From Bacteroides sp. (lineage in GTDB: Bacteria; Bacteroidota; Bacteroidia; Bacteroidales; Muribaculaceae): a stretch of DNA of 64,000 nt. Positions 31,789 through 39,322 of this stretch are shown one piece after another. The stretch lies in NCBI GenBank assembly GCA_014802265.1, contig JAAVCP010000028.1:62001-126000 (forward strand), given 5' to 3'. Every line of letters begins with the position of its first letter. Position 1 is the first letter of the stretch. Under the pieces are notes generated by a model. It saw only the letters and a list, made by a program, of their open reading frames with translations. It was not told where the DNA came from and made no database searches. The translations under genes were made by a program, and so were the position numbers.

Positions 31789-32649
31789 CTACTTTGAACC
31801 GACATATGGCTCCATATGAATGTTTATTATAGATTTGTCACCAAAACGATTCCTCAAGACCTTTTCTGCTAAAGTGGCTTTATTATGAGCTTCAACGAGT
31901 GATTGATTTCCATCCATCTTAGCATGCATATCTATCGCTATATCGTTGCCGATACGTCTTGTCCGTAAATTGTGAACATCCTTTATACCTTCTATCCCTT
32001 TCACGAGATCAAGGATCTCCTGTTCATACGATTCCGGAAGAGATGCCTCAAGCAATTCGTTGAGGCAGGGTTTCATTATGTCGTAGCCGCTCTTGATAAT
32101 GAAGAAGCTGACTACTATGGCTGCCAATGGGTCAAGGATTCTCCAATGCTCACCAAGAAACATAGCACCGGCAATGCCCACTAATGTGCCTCCCGACGAC
32201 ACTGCGTCGCTGCAATGATGCCATGCGTTTGCAACCACTGCTTGAGAGTTGACCTCTTTCCCCTTCTTTGCCGTGTAACGGTAAAGCCATTCCTTAGACA
32301 ATATTGAAACTACTGCTATCACTAACGCAAGCCAAGTAGGACATGGCAATTCATTCCCCTGGAGACTATGTATCACTAATTTAATACCATTGATCATCAG
32401 TGCGACACCTGCCACTGCCAAAATCAGTCCTATTATCAGTGTGGCAAGGGTTTCAAACTTACCATGACCATAATCATGACTTTTATCCCTTGGTTTCCCG
32501 GCTATCTTTACGAACACCAATACTATTACGTCCGTTACAAAATTACTAAGTGAGTGAACGGCATCAGCTACCATCGCGGAACTGCGTCCCACTATACCGG
32601 CAACAAACTTCAACACTATAAGGATCGCATTAACTGCTGTGCCTGTCAA
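31789..32649 (-). CDS. Cation diffusion facilitator transporter, N-terminus disrupted
   Basis: An inner-membrane divalent metal/proton antiporter. Metal-site motifs are present: HSLSNFVTD in helix 2, HDYGHGKFE in the loop, and HHCSDAVSSGG in helix 5. The C-terminal cytoplasmic domain ends NIHMEP. The open frame begins only at TTG 32649. Upstream, another frame has ATG 32693 reading MDSWEKEIYK, which is the expected start. The two are separated by a tandem duplication of an 8-base unit (TTATATAT twice on the plus strand, 32657-32672). With one unit the frame would run MDSWEKEIYKVTLTGTAVNA for 298 residues, matching the family. Full-length product therefore needs loss of one unit, or weak initiation at the TTG. 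Confidence 0.85.
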   Translation of the reverse strand: MTGTAVNAILIVLKFVAGIVGRSSAMVADAVHSLSNFVTDVIVLVFVKIAGKPRDKSHDYGHGKFETLATLIIGLILAVAGVALMINGIKLVIHSLQGNELPCPTWLALVIAVVSILSKEWLYRYTAKKGKEVNSQAVVANAWHHCSDAVSSGGTLVGIAGAMFLGEHWRILDPLAAIVVSFFIIKSGYDIMKPCLNELLEASLPESYEQEILDLVKGIEGIKDVHNLRTRRIGNDIAIDMHAKMDGNQSLVEAHNKATLAEKVLRNRFGDKSIINIHMEPYVGSK

Positions 32650-32656
32650 CGTAACC

Positions 32657-32672
32657 TTATATATTTATATAT
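32657..32672. repeat. 8-bp tandem duplication that shifts the CDF frame
   Basis: Two copies of TTATATAT in direct tandem, located after codon 10 of the original reading frame. Confidence 0.8.
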
Positions 32673-32972
32673 TTCTTTTTCCCAGGAATCCATGGTTCAA
32701 TTTAGTTTAGATATATCAATATACCATAAGAAACAATACCCTCTGGTTAATTGTTTTCAAAATCCCTGTTAGCCTTACTGTATACGCGAGTTCAGGATAA
32801 TAATTACCTCAGAAAAAGCTGAATCGGCAGCTTGAAAAAGTTGCCGATTCTTTTGATAAAACGCATGCTATACGATGCAGAGATCATCACAATCCAGATC
32901 TGTCTCCACTTCAACACTTACCACAAATTCAAGCATTATTATCTGTCATGCATATGCGGCCAGTGGAGCCAC

Positions 32973-33415
32973 CTATTTCCGAAAAGGTTCTCCTATATCG
33001 GCAATTCGTTTCATTATTTTACTCCCTTTCCGGATAATATATATTCCGCTATCAGGAATATGTGATAACCGTCTTCCTTGCAGATCATACCATTCTTCTA
33101 CTGCATCTTCCGATTCTAATATACAATCAACGGCAGACCAATCAGGCAATGTGATGACTGCCACTTCTGATTGTGCAGATCGTTCCGTGCCTAACAAGCC
33201 GGTTACATATGCGCCGTAGGTTTTTGTCGGGATAAGACCGGTGAATGTATACTCATCTTTTGCATCAGCAGTTAAATTTTCATAACCCTCCAACACAACT
33301 GGCAAATTAACAGCGTATTCAATCTCAACGTCATCAATCAGAATATAACTGGATTTCTTCTCAATAGAGATTCTGACGGCATCATCACACCGTTATTAAG
33401 TCTTACCTGTTTCAT
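32973..33415 (-). pseudogene. Remnant of an exported sorting-tail protein
   Basis: From the minus-strand ATG at 33415 only about nine codons (MKQVRLNNG) resemble a gene start. Another frame then reads DAVRISIEKKSSYILIDDVEI, a fibronectin-like segment (TFTGLIPTKTYGAYVTG) and a sorting-like tail (EEWYDLQGRRLSHIPDSGIY) to 32973. The C-terminal part parallels that of the M6 peptidase at 22680 (VRITFERSGGYVVIDDIEI and EEWFDLSGHKV). The promoter box survives: TAACTTTG at 33449-33442 on the minus strand. This looks like a large internal deletion that kept the promoter, start and tail. Confidence 0.7.
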
Positions 33416-33515
33416 TATTTTTATCATTATTGTTTTTACTGCAAAGTTATATCTGACTTCTCTACCGAGTATTATAAATATTTGTGTTAAATTTTCACAT
33501 ATCGGAGTTTTTTGG

Positions 33516-33523
33516 TATCTTTG
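33516..33523 (+). promoter_or_regulatory. AraC regulator -7 box
   Basis: TATCTTTG, 20 bases upstream of the ATG at 33544; no clear -33 element. Confidence 0.55.
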
Positions 33524-33543
33524 CAATCAAAACATAAAAATTA

Positions 33544-34371
33544 ATGAACACTTCCACTGACTCAGAGCTGAAATTTATTGAAGATTTATCTCAATTTGAT
33601 TTCACTTCTAATCCCCACGGAGTAACACATATATTATGTATAGGAGGTTCGTTAAGCTTCTTGCTTGATCATATCCGATACAATATATCTGAAAGAGATT
33701 ATGTGATTATGACAGCAGGAGTTTTTCCATCAGATTTCTGTTTATCGGAGGATTGTAGGGTTATTACTCTCTCCTTCCCGGACTCAATGATGGACAGGGA
33801 AACAATTAAGAACAACTATGGGGTAATAGGTCATCTATCGTTACTTCAAGATCCGGTAATTAAACTATCAGAAGATGATTTCATATCCTGCCGTGAGGAT
33901 CTGATAAGGCTGCATGACAAACAGATGAAGCCTCATCTATTCAAGGAGGAAGTAATCGGGACACTCCTTAAAGCCCATGTGCTTGATCTTTACAACATTC
34001 ACGCACAGACTCATCCTGAATTTACGGAAGGTGGTCGTCCCGCAATTATGTTACGAAATTTTATCAGTATATTACTCCAAGGCGATTATAAAGAAAACCG
34101 TATAGTTGACTATTATGCCGACAAACTTTGTGTCGACCCACATTATCTTACAGAAGTATGTCGAAGATTCACTCATCAGCCCGCTTCCTACTGGATAAAC
34201 CGTTTCACGATACGTGAACTCTCATCTCTCATGGCAGATCCGGCACTCACTTTTGATGAAATAGCTTTCAGAATGAATTTCTCATCTGTTTCCTACTTCT
34301 CCCGTTATGTCAAGAAACATATTGGTATAACTCCCTCGCAGTTTCGCAAATCATTGAGAAACTCAAGGTGA
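33544..34371 (+). CDS. AraC-family transcriptional regulator
   Basis: A 275-residue cytoplasmic regulator. The N-terminal ~150 residues are a cupin-like sensor region (HILCIGGSLSFLLDHIRYN, RDYVIMTAGVFPS). The C-terminal ~100 residues are an AraC double HTH (YYADKLCVDPHYLTEVCRRF, then FDEIAFRMNFSSVSYFSRYVKK and GITPSQFR). It lies upstream of, and in the same direction as, the peptide-modification cassette starting at 35250, whose promoter bears two 15-base direct repeats 21 bases apart, the usual spacing for AraC-type sites. Control of that cassette is therefore a reasonable inference. Confidence 0.85.
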   Translation: MNTSTDSELKFIEDLSQFDFTSNPHGVTHILCIGGSLSFLLDHIRYNISERDYVIMTAGVFPSDFCLSEDCRVITLSFPDSMMDRETIKNNYGVIGHLSLLQDPVIKLSEDDFISCREDLIRLHDKQMKPHLFKEEVIGTLLKAHVLDLYNIHAQTHPEFTEGGRPAIMLRNFISILLQGDYKENRIVDYYADKLCVDPHYLTEVCRRFTHQPASYWINRFTIRELSSLMADPALTFDEIAFRMNFSSVSYFSRYVKKHIGITPSQFRKSLRNSR

Positions 34372-34436
34372 ATCCCTCTTTCATGTAACATTTATCCTGC
34401 ATTTGAATGTAAGAATATATTTCGGAACACTTTCCA

Positions 34437-34607
34437 ATGAAATTGTCAAAACTTTTTATAGATTACTTACTCCTCAACAATGAGCCGGTTTTCGATGCAA
34501 TGGGTTTTAGAGTAGAAGTTAATTCCCAAACATACCGGGTTCTGCATATCGGGTTTTACTCAGATCAAGGCAAAAAAACGAGTATGGTTACCGGTTCCAA
34601 TATGTAG
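34437..34607 (+). CDS. Small hypothetical ORF (56 aa), doubtful
   Basis: ATG at 34437 to TAG at 34607: starts MKLSKLFIDYLLLNNEPVF. No recognised motif, no clear promoter; it may be a remnant. Listed only because it is the longest ATG-started frame in the gap with ordinary codon use. Confidence 0.2.
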   Translation: MKLSKLFIDYLLLNNEPVFDAMGFRVEVNSQTYRVLHIGFYSDQGKKTSMVTGSNM

Positions 34608-35136
34608 AATCAATATACCACCCATTCCGCTAATTTATGCTTTCTTAATTATCCACTTCTTTAGACGGTGCATCTTTGCCCTGAAGACAGCCCCTATAAA
34701 GATTACTTCCCTACCGCCGGAGAGAAAGGGTAACGCATACTTCTTGTCGAAAGCCTATAGCTTGGAACGCATCTTTTCCCGAAGCTCGTTCCTACTCTTC
34801 TCTATGTTGTGCAAGAGAGGCTACTCATACTCATCAATGAGAATCACCACCTATTTCAGAAAAGGTCTGAATTCCGACCGGCTATCTTATCTCTCCCATT
34901 TCTTCACTTTTATGGCTATAAAATAAGTAAAAATCTAATGAGTTATATATTCTTTTTACGATATAAACAAATATTTCAAAATATTTCCCAAAACTACCGT
35001 ATATCTGCTTGTTGAGGGTGTGGCAACAGGACTTTACCGTGAACTGAAGCCTCTTTTAAGCATATCACTATCAAAGTATTTCTTATTAAATTATATACTA
35101 ATACATTATTAATATATGTTTATTAATCAATTAATT

Positions 35137-35172
35137 ATAAAATTGTCGCATTCAGGAATAAAATTGTCGCAT
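35137..35172. promoter_or_regulatory. Two direct repeats, likely AraC-type operator
   Basis: ATAAAATTGTCGCAT occurs at 35137-35151 and again, without a mismatch, at 35158-35172. The start-to-start distance is 21 bases, two helical turns, which is typical for AraC-family dimers. The second copy ends just before the -33 region of the cassette promoter. Confidence 0.7.
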
Positions 35173-35178
35173 CAAAAA

Positions 35179-35210
35179 ATTGCATCTTATTGATAAAAAA
35201 ATTAATTTCG
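35179..35210 (+). promoter_or_regulatory. Promoter of the peptide-modification cassette
   Basis: ATTG at 35179-35182 and TAATTTCG at 35203-35210 (one base off TAnnTTTG), gap 20. Transcription would begin near 35217, which makes ATG 35250 the better start for the peptide. Confidence 0.5.
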
Positions 35211-35249
35211 CTGCTTATGAAAAATATTAACCCTAAAAACGCAGATCAA

Positions 35250-35378
35250 ATGAACGAGACTAAACCAAAAGAAACATACGTAAAACCTGAATCCGAGATC
35301 GTCAACCTCGAACTTGAGCAACCGATACTCAGTGGGAGTGCGCCTGATTTCGGCAATGGAGGCAGATGGGGATTTTAA
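35250..35378 (+). CDS. Putative precursor peptide (42 aa) of a RiPP-like cassette
   Basis: A 42-residue peptide starting MNETKPKETYVKPESE; an alternative ATG at 35217 would add 11 residues but coincides with the predicted transcript start. It divides into a charged, leader-like part (YVKPESEIVNLELEQP), an ILSGS junction, and a short tail SAPDFGNGGRWGF rich in Gly and aromatic residues. The pattern Y-x-x-P-x-x-x-(I/V)-V-x-L-x-x-E-x-x-x-L-x-G-S is familiar from many small Bacteroidales peptides encoded beside surface-protein genes. It is first in a co-directional run including a PqqD-like recognition protein, a kinase, a nucleotidyltransferase, a peptidase and an ABC exporter, so it is the natural candidate substrate. 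No modification can be proven from sequence. Ser residues in ILSGS are possible kinase targets. Confidence 0.6.
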   Translation: MNETKPKETYVKPESEIVNLELEQPILSGSAPDFGNGGRWGF

Positions 35379-35401
35379 AAACAATAATTATGAAAATCTA
35401 A

Positions 35402-36517
35402 ATGGAAATAAAAAGCATCTATAAATTACTTCCGTTGTTGCCAATATTGTGCGCCTGTCAGTCGGAAGTGACTCAAGAAAGCATTGTTCCCCACCGTGTC
35501 ATTACTGTCAAAGCTACGCTTCCAGACTCTGATGATACGAGGAGCTACATAACTTATGGTAATCAAAATATAGATGAAGAGTTTTTCAGATGGCAAGATA
35601 AGGATTGGCTCACAGTTTTCAATGTCACAAGATTATCAGACTGTCCTAAAGGTGTAGAGATTGAAACCACCACTCCATATATTAATGGAAGAAGTGCAAT
35701 ATTTGAATCTGTAAAATCAGTTAATCCTAATTTTGAAATCAAAGCCGGGGATACTATCTTTGTAAGTTATTGGGAGACTTTAGCAAGACTGAGCTCTGCT
35801 GAGGGCGACTTAGATGAACGTAAAATTTTTACAATAGGTGTTGGAGCGGAAGCAAATAAGCCGCAAGTTATAGTCAATAATCCCACTGACTCCGCTATGT
35901 TATATATGCAGAGTAATTTAAAAATGTATGATATTGTCACTGCAGTTGAAGATGACAGTATTCCTGATTTACATTTCAGGCACTTATCCACCATTATGCG
36001 TGTCACCCTACGAAATGAAACAGGTAAAGATTTATATCCAACAAAATTAGAGTTTGAATATCCAGGAACAGAATCATTTTTTAACACTATGTTATATTGT
36101 AGTATAGACACTGACTCAACTAACGAAAGTGGATTACGAGTCTATACCGATGAAGAGTTCTATAATGGTTCAAAACCATACACGGATAATATTGGGACCA
36201 CTATAAATACAAAAGACGGCACTACCGACACAGGAGAGGCTATTGCACCCGGTGAGACTTATGACCTTTATCTTTCCACAGTTCCAAGAATAGGAAACAC
36301 TCAAAAGGGTAATGGTTTAATAATAAAGCTTATAAAGAGTCATGATACAGATAATCCTTATAAAATAATCTTGGACGGATTCGATGTAGCTATCAAAGCC
36401 GGAAAGCGATACTGGTTTAACCTTACCGCTGTGGAAGAAAACGGAGAAAACAAGCTGATGTTGACTTCCGAGTGGTTGAAAGAGCATCCTGAACAAGCCA
36501 CAAATGATGATGAATAA
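35402..36517 (+). CDS. Fimbrillin-like lipoprotein
   Basis: A 371-residue outer-membrane lipoprotein. The signal peptide ends in a lipobox with Cys19 (ILCAC). The rest fits the fimbrillin-like pattern: an N-terminal strand with DTRSYITYGNQNIDEEFF, a WQDKDWLTVFN segment, a middle HLSTIMRVTLRNETGKDLYP strand, and a C-terminal GKRYWFNLTAVEENGENKLML block. Such proteins are surface adhesins or minor pilus subunits exported as lipoproteins. It lies 23 bases after the peptide gene and 17 before the kinase gene, so it appears to be part of the cassette; it may display, bind or receive the modified peptide, which is speculation. Confidence 0.72.
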   Translation: MEIKSIYKLLPLLPILCACQSEVTQESIVPHRVITVKATLPDSDDTRSYITYGNQNIDEEFFRWQDKDWLTVFNVTRLSDCPKGVEIETTTPYINGRSAIFESVKSVNPNFEIKAGDTIFVSYWETLARLSSAEGDLDERKIFTIGVGAEANKPQVIVNNPTDSAMLYMQSNLKMYDIVTAVEDDSIPDLHFRHLSTIMRVTLRNETGKDLYPTKLEFEYPGTESFFNTMLYCSIDTDSTNESGLRVYTDEEFYNGSKPYTDNIGTTINTKDGTTDTGEAIAPGETYDLYLSTVPRIGNTQKGNGLIIKLIKSHDTDNPYKIILDGFDVAIKAGKRYWFNLTAVEENGENKLMLTSEWLKEHPEQATNDDE

Positions 36518-36534
36518 ACTGCTTCTGAAGATTG

Positions 36535-37446
36535 ATGAGTGAACATAGAATATATCAAGCAGGAGGACACATCTTTACACTTGACTTTCCCAAAGGAATG
36601 CTGTCTGAAAAGGAACTTGAGACATACGCTCCTTTTCAGACAGACTCTTATCTGGGAAATGACAAGCTATTTACCCTTACTCTTGTCAACGACGCGGAAG
36701 CTTTGATAACTGACAATCCTGTCACAGCCGATTTTGAGGATGAAAACGGACGTATGACTATTTTCATGCAGAAGAATAATGGGATAACAATATACTTGTC
36801 TACTGTTACTGATAACGAATGTTGTCGTATTCAAATATCCGAAGATTATCATCGGGCGGAGGCATGGATAGGGGGTAATCCCGGGCAGCGACGTTATGCT
36901 CTTGATACAGCACTCATGCTGCTCTATACATTTGCATCTTCGAATCATGACACACTTCTGCTACACGCCTCTGCTATCGAATACCTTGACAAAGGGTATC
37001 TGTTTTTAGGAAAGAGCGGAACCGGAAAGAGCACTCACAGCAGACTCTGGCAGGAATACCTATACGGAACAAAACTATTGAATGACGATAATCCGATAGT
37101 CCGTATAATTAATGAAACGGTATATGTATACGGCTCCCCCTGGAGTGGAAAGACCCGTTGTTATCTGAACAGAAGCGTTCCGGTTGCCGGGATCGTAAGG
37201 CTTCATCAATCTCCTTATAACCGTATAATTCCACTACACGGATTAAAGGCATACGCCTCTCTCCTACCTTCCTGCTCCTGTATGAAATGGGAGCATAAAA
37301 TGGCACATGCCATTCACACCACAGTCAGCAAGGTTATTGAACGGATTCCTGTATATGATCTTGAATGTCTTCCGAATAAAGAAGCTGCATGGCTTTGTTT
37401 TGAAAAACTAAGAAACAACGAGAAAACATGTGTGAAAGGCGTATAA
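36535..37446 (+). CDS. HPr kinase-like P-loop protein (PadeK-like tailoring kinase)
   Basis: A 303-residue cytoplasmic protein. The P-loop GKSGTGKST lies near residues 159-167 in the context YLFLGKSGTGKSTHSRLW, followed by LLNDDNPIVRI and a second glycine-rich turn, GSPWSGKT. This order is that of HPr kinase/phosphorylase relatives that act as peptide-tailoring kinases, for example PadeK of the paeninodin lasso peptide cluster, which phosphorylates a serine of the precursor. The ATG at 36535 is preferred over the TTG one codon earlier. Its 3' end overlaps the peptidase gene by 19 bases, implying translational coupling. Confidence 0.75.
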   Translation: MSEHRIYQAGGHIFTLDFPKGMLSEKELETYAPFQTDSYLGNDKLFTLTLVNDAEALITDNPVTADFEDENGRMTIFMQKNNGITIYLSTVTDNECCRIQISEDYHRAEAWIGGNPGQRRYALDTALMLLYTFASSNHDTLLLHASAIEYLDKGYLFLGKSGTGKSTHSRLWQEYLYGTKLLNDDNPIVRIINETVYVYGSPWSGKTRCYLNRSVPVAGIVRLHQSPYNRIIPLHGLKAYASLLPSCSCMKWEHKMAHAIHTTVSKVIERIPVYDLECLPNKEAAWLCFEKLRNNEKTCVKGV

Positions 37447-37871
37447 TCGATAATGACCTTCTTCTCGGAGAGATTTGTGACCTTCTTTCTGAGGGTAAGA
37501 AAGTGAAGTTGCGTGCAAAAGGGAACAGTATGATGCCTTTCATACGTGGGAACGAAGATATACTTATGATAGCACCTCCTGATAAATTACACAAGGGGGA
37601 TGTAGTGTTAGCTCGGATTAGTGGGAAAAGATATGTGGTCCACCGGATAATCAGAATAACGGGGAATCTGGTCAAGCTTATGGGTGACGGTAATCTATAT
37701 GAGAGTGAGGAATGCTCGCGGGCAGATATATTTGGATCAGTAGAAAGTGTTATACATAACGGCAACCGGCATAACCTAAGATCTTCAAGAGCACGTTTAT
37801 GTGCAGTGGCTTGGAGATTTCTTTTACCATTAAGGAGAGTGAAAGGTAAAATATCAAGATTAATAAAATAA
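37428..37871 (+). CDS. S24/S26 (SipW-like) serine peptidase without membrane anchor
   Basis: A 147-residue protein. Catalytic Ser34 sits in GNSMMPF, the classical S-M-x-P box; the general base position holds His72 in RYVVHRIIRI rather than Lys, as in SipW/ER-type signal peptidases. A MGDGN turn follows, as in that family. There is no N-terminal membrane helix, so it should be cytoplasmic or peripherally bound, and the C-terminus is basic (SRARLCAVAWRFLLPLRRVKGK). Position between the kinase and the PqqD-like gene makes it a candidate leader peptidase for the small peptide, replacing the B2 protease of lasso systems; that is inference. Confidence 0.78.
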   Translation: MCERRIIDNDLLLGEICDLLSEGKKVKLRAKGNSMMPFIRGNEDILMIAPPDKLHKGDVVLARISGKRYVVHRIIRITGNLVKLMGDGNLYESEECSRADIFGSVESVIHNGNRHNLRSSRARLCAVAWRFLLPLRRVKGKISRLIK

Positions 37872-37874
37872 AAC

Positions 37875-38147
37875 ATGAAAAAGATTAAAGGACTGGTGTT
37901 GCGGAGACTTGGAAACGAAGCCATGATAGTGGCAGAGAGTTTAGAACTTATCGATTTCGACAAACTCGTATCTCTAAATGATTCAGCCGCCTATATATGG
38001 GAATCGCTTCCGGATTCTGACTTTGATGAGGCAACCATTGCCGGATTGCTCACAGACCGCTACGATGTAGATTATGAAACTGCTTACAAAGATGCGAGTG
38101 AGTTAGTGAATCTATGGATTAGAGCCGGCATTATTGACGAGCAATAA
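37875..38147 (+). CDS. PqqD-like RiPP recognition element protein
   Basis: A 90-residue protein of PqqD size. It shows the family features: LVLRRLGNEAMIVAES strands, SLNDSAAYIWESL (the helix that holds L-N-x-x-A-x-x-I-W), and a C-terminal helix DASELVNLWIRAGIID. PqqD domains grip the leader of precursor peptides and present it to modifying enzymes. It starts 3 bases after the peptidase gene. Confidence 0.85.
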   Translation: MKKIKGLVLRRLGNEAMIVAESLELIDFDKLVSLNDSAAYIWESLPDSDFDEATIAGLLTDRYDVDYETAYKDASELVNLWIRAGIIDEQ

Positions 38148-38170
38148 ATACTCACCGAAATTCTTCAGTA

Positions 38171-39322
38171 ATGAGAAAAGACACAATATCCTCCCTTTCA
38201 AACCGACAGCTTATTGCGCTCGTCAGGGCATCATTATGGCAAACTCCGGTCGAGCTTCAATCATTCATTGACCATTATATTGATTGGGATAAAATCGGGA
38301 AACTTGCCATGCAGCAGACAGTTGGTATGTTGGCAATCAAGGGTGCCCTATCTCTTCCCACTGAAATTCTCCCACCTAAGGAATGGATTCACAAAGCCTA
38401 TTCATTCATAGAACGCAATAAGCGTACACACATGCTTGTTGACAGTTGCGTAGCTACAGCAACAGAAAAATTGAAAGATGCCGGCATTCCCTCAATACTG
38501 CTTAAAGGACAAGCCTACGCCCGTGCATACCCCGATCCCATCTTGCGCCAATGTGGGGACATTGACCTATATGTGGGTGATAAAAATTACTTCAGTGCTT
38601 ATAAGGTAAGTCACCAACTCGGCTGGGAAAGTCATGAAATATTCCGACCCTCTACGAAGCATTATGGTTGCGCCCTCAAGAATGTTCGTATCGAACTCCA
38701 TAGAATTGCAGCCCGACTGTATCCAAAATCCAGTGACCTAAAGTTTCAGGAATGGTGCCAAGAGAATCTAAAGGACAGTGAGCGGAGCATTGAAATCGGA
38801 GGAGAGCCAATATGTGTGCCTTCACCTTTGTTCAATGTGGTTTTCGTATTCACGCACATGTATAATCACTTCATAAATGGAGGGATAGGGCTAAGGCATA
38901 TATGTGACTGGACAATGCTTCTTCACGTCCATTACAATGAATTAGACAGGCAACAACTTAAACAGTGTCTTAAAGAATTCGGGCTTATGAGAGGTTGGCG
39001 ATTTTTCGCACCGATTGCCGTAGAACTATTAGGTCTCCCTAAACAGGAATGTCCTTTCTATTCAACGGAGTGTAGTAGTAGTGCCGCCAAAATATTTTCG
39101 TTCATAATGATGGAAGGTAATTTCGGCAGAGCAAGGATTAAAAATCCCAAACGTCCGAAGGGATATATAGCCGGGAAAGCATATTCTCTTTGTGAGCTTA
39201 CCTCTAACCTGTATTCAAAGCTATGGATAGACCCGTATAAAATAACGGGATATTACTGCAATTATGTAATAAAAGGCATAAAATGGGTCATGATAGATTT
39301 ATTGAAAAGGAGAACCAAATGA
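38171..39322 (+). CDS. Nucleotidyltransferase (NTP_transf_5, PadeN-like)
   Basis: A 383-residue protein with the nucleotidyltransferase core: SILLKGQAYARAYPDP then RQCGDIDLYV (catalytic G-D-x-D), and a later IELHRIAARLYP. Members of this family occur with PqqD proteins, kinases and exporters in RiPP clusters such as paeninodin (PadeN); the reaction is poorly known, with nucleotidyl transfer to a phosphorylated peptide or lipid proposed. The TGA stop overlaps the ATG of the ABC gene (ATGA), indicating coupled translation. Confidence 0.8.
   Translation: MRKDTISSLSNRQLIALVRASLWQTPVELQSFIDHYIDWDKIGKLAMQQTVGMLAIKGALSLPTEILPPKEWIHKAYSFIERNKRTHMLVDSCVATATEKLKDAGIPSILLKGQAYARAYPDPILRQCGDIDLYVGDKNYFSAYKVSHQLGWESHEIFRPSTKHYGCALKNVRIELHRIAARLYPKSSDLKFQEWCQENLKDSERSIEIGGEPICVPSPLFNVVFVFTHMYNHFINGGIGLRHICDWTMLLHVHYNELDRQQLKQCLKEFGLMRGWRFFAPIAVELLGLPKQECPFYSTECSSSAAKIFSFIMMEGNFGRARIKNPKRPKGYIAGKAYSLCELTSNLYSKLWIDPYKITGYYCNYVIKGIKWVMIDLLKRRTK

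Larger units (their letters stand above)
34372..35249 (+). other. Long AT-rich intergenic region before the peptide cassette
   Basis: 878 bases. It contains a 56-codon open frame (34437-34607) of doubtful status, some short open frames without recognisable similarity, and, at its right end, the direct repeats and promoter of the cassette. No terminator for the AraC gene is clear. Confidence 0.5.

Noticed and set aside
34744..35015. Two overlapping open frames of 60-68 codons before the peptide cassette
   Set aside because: No similarity, no promoter, unusual composition for a coding region.
37334..37963. 209-codon antisense frame over the kinase/peptidase genes
   Set aside because: Overlaps three supported genes; no recognisable motif.
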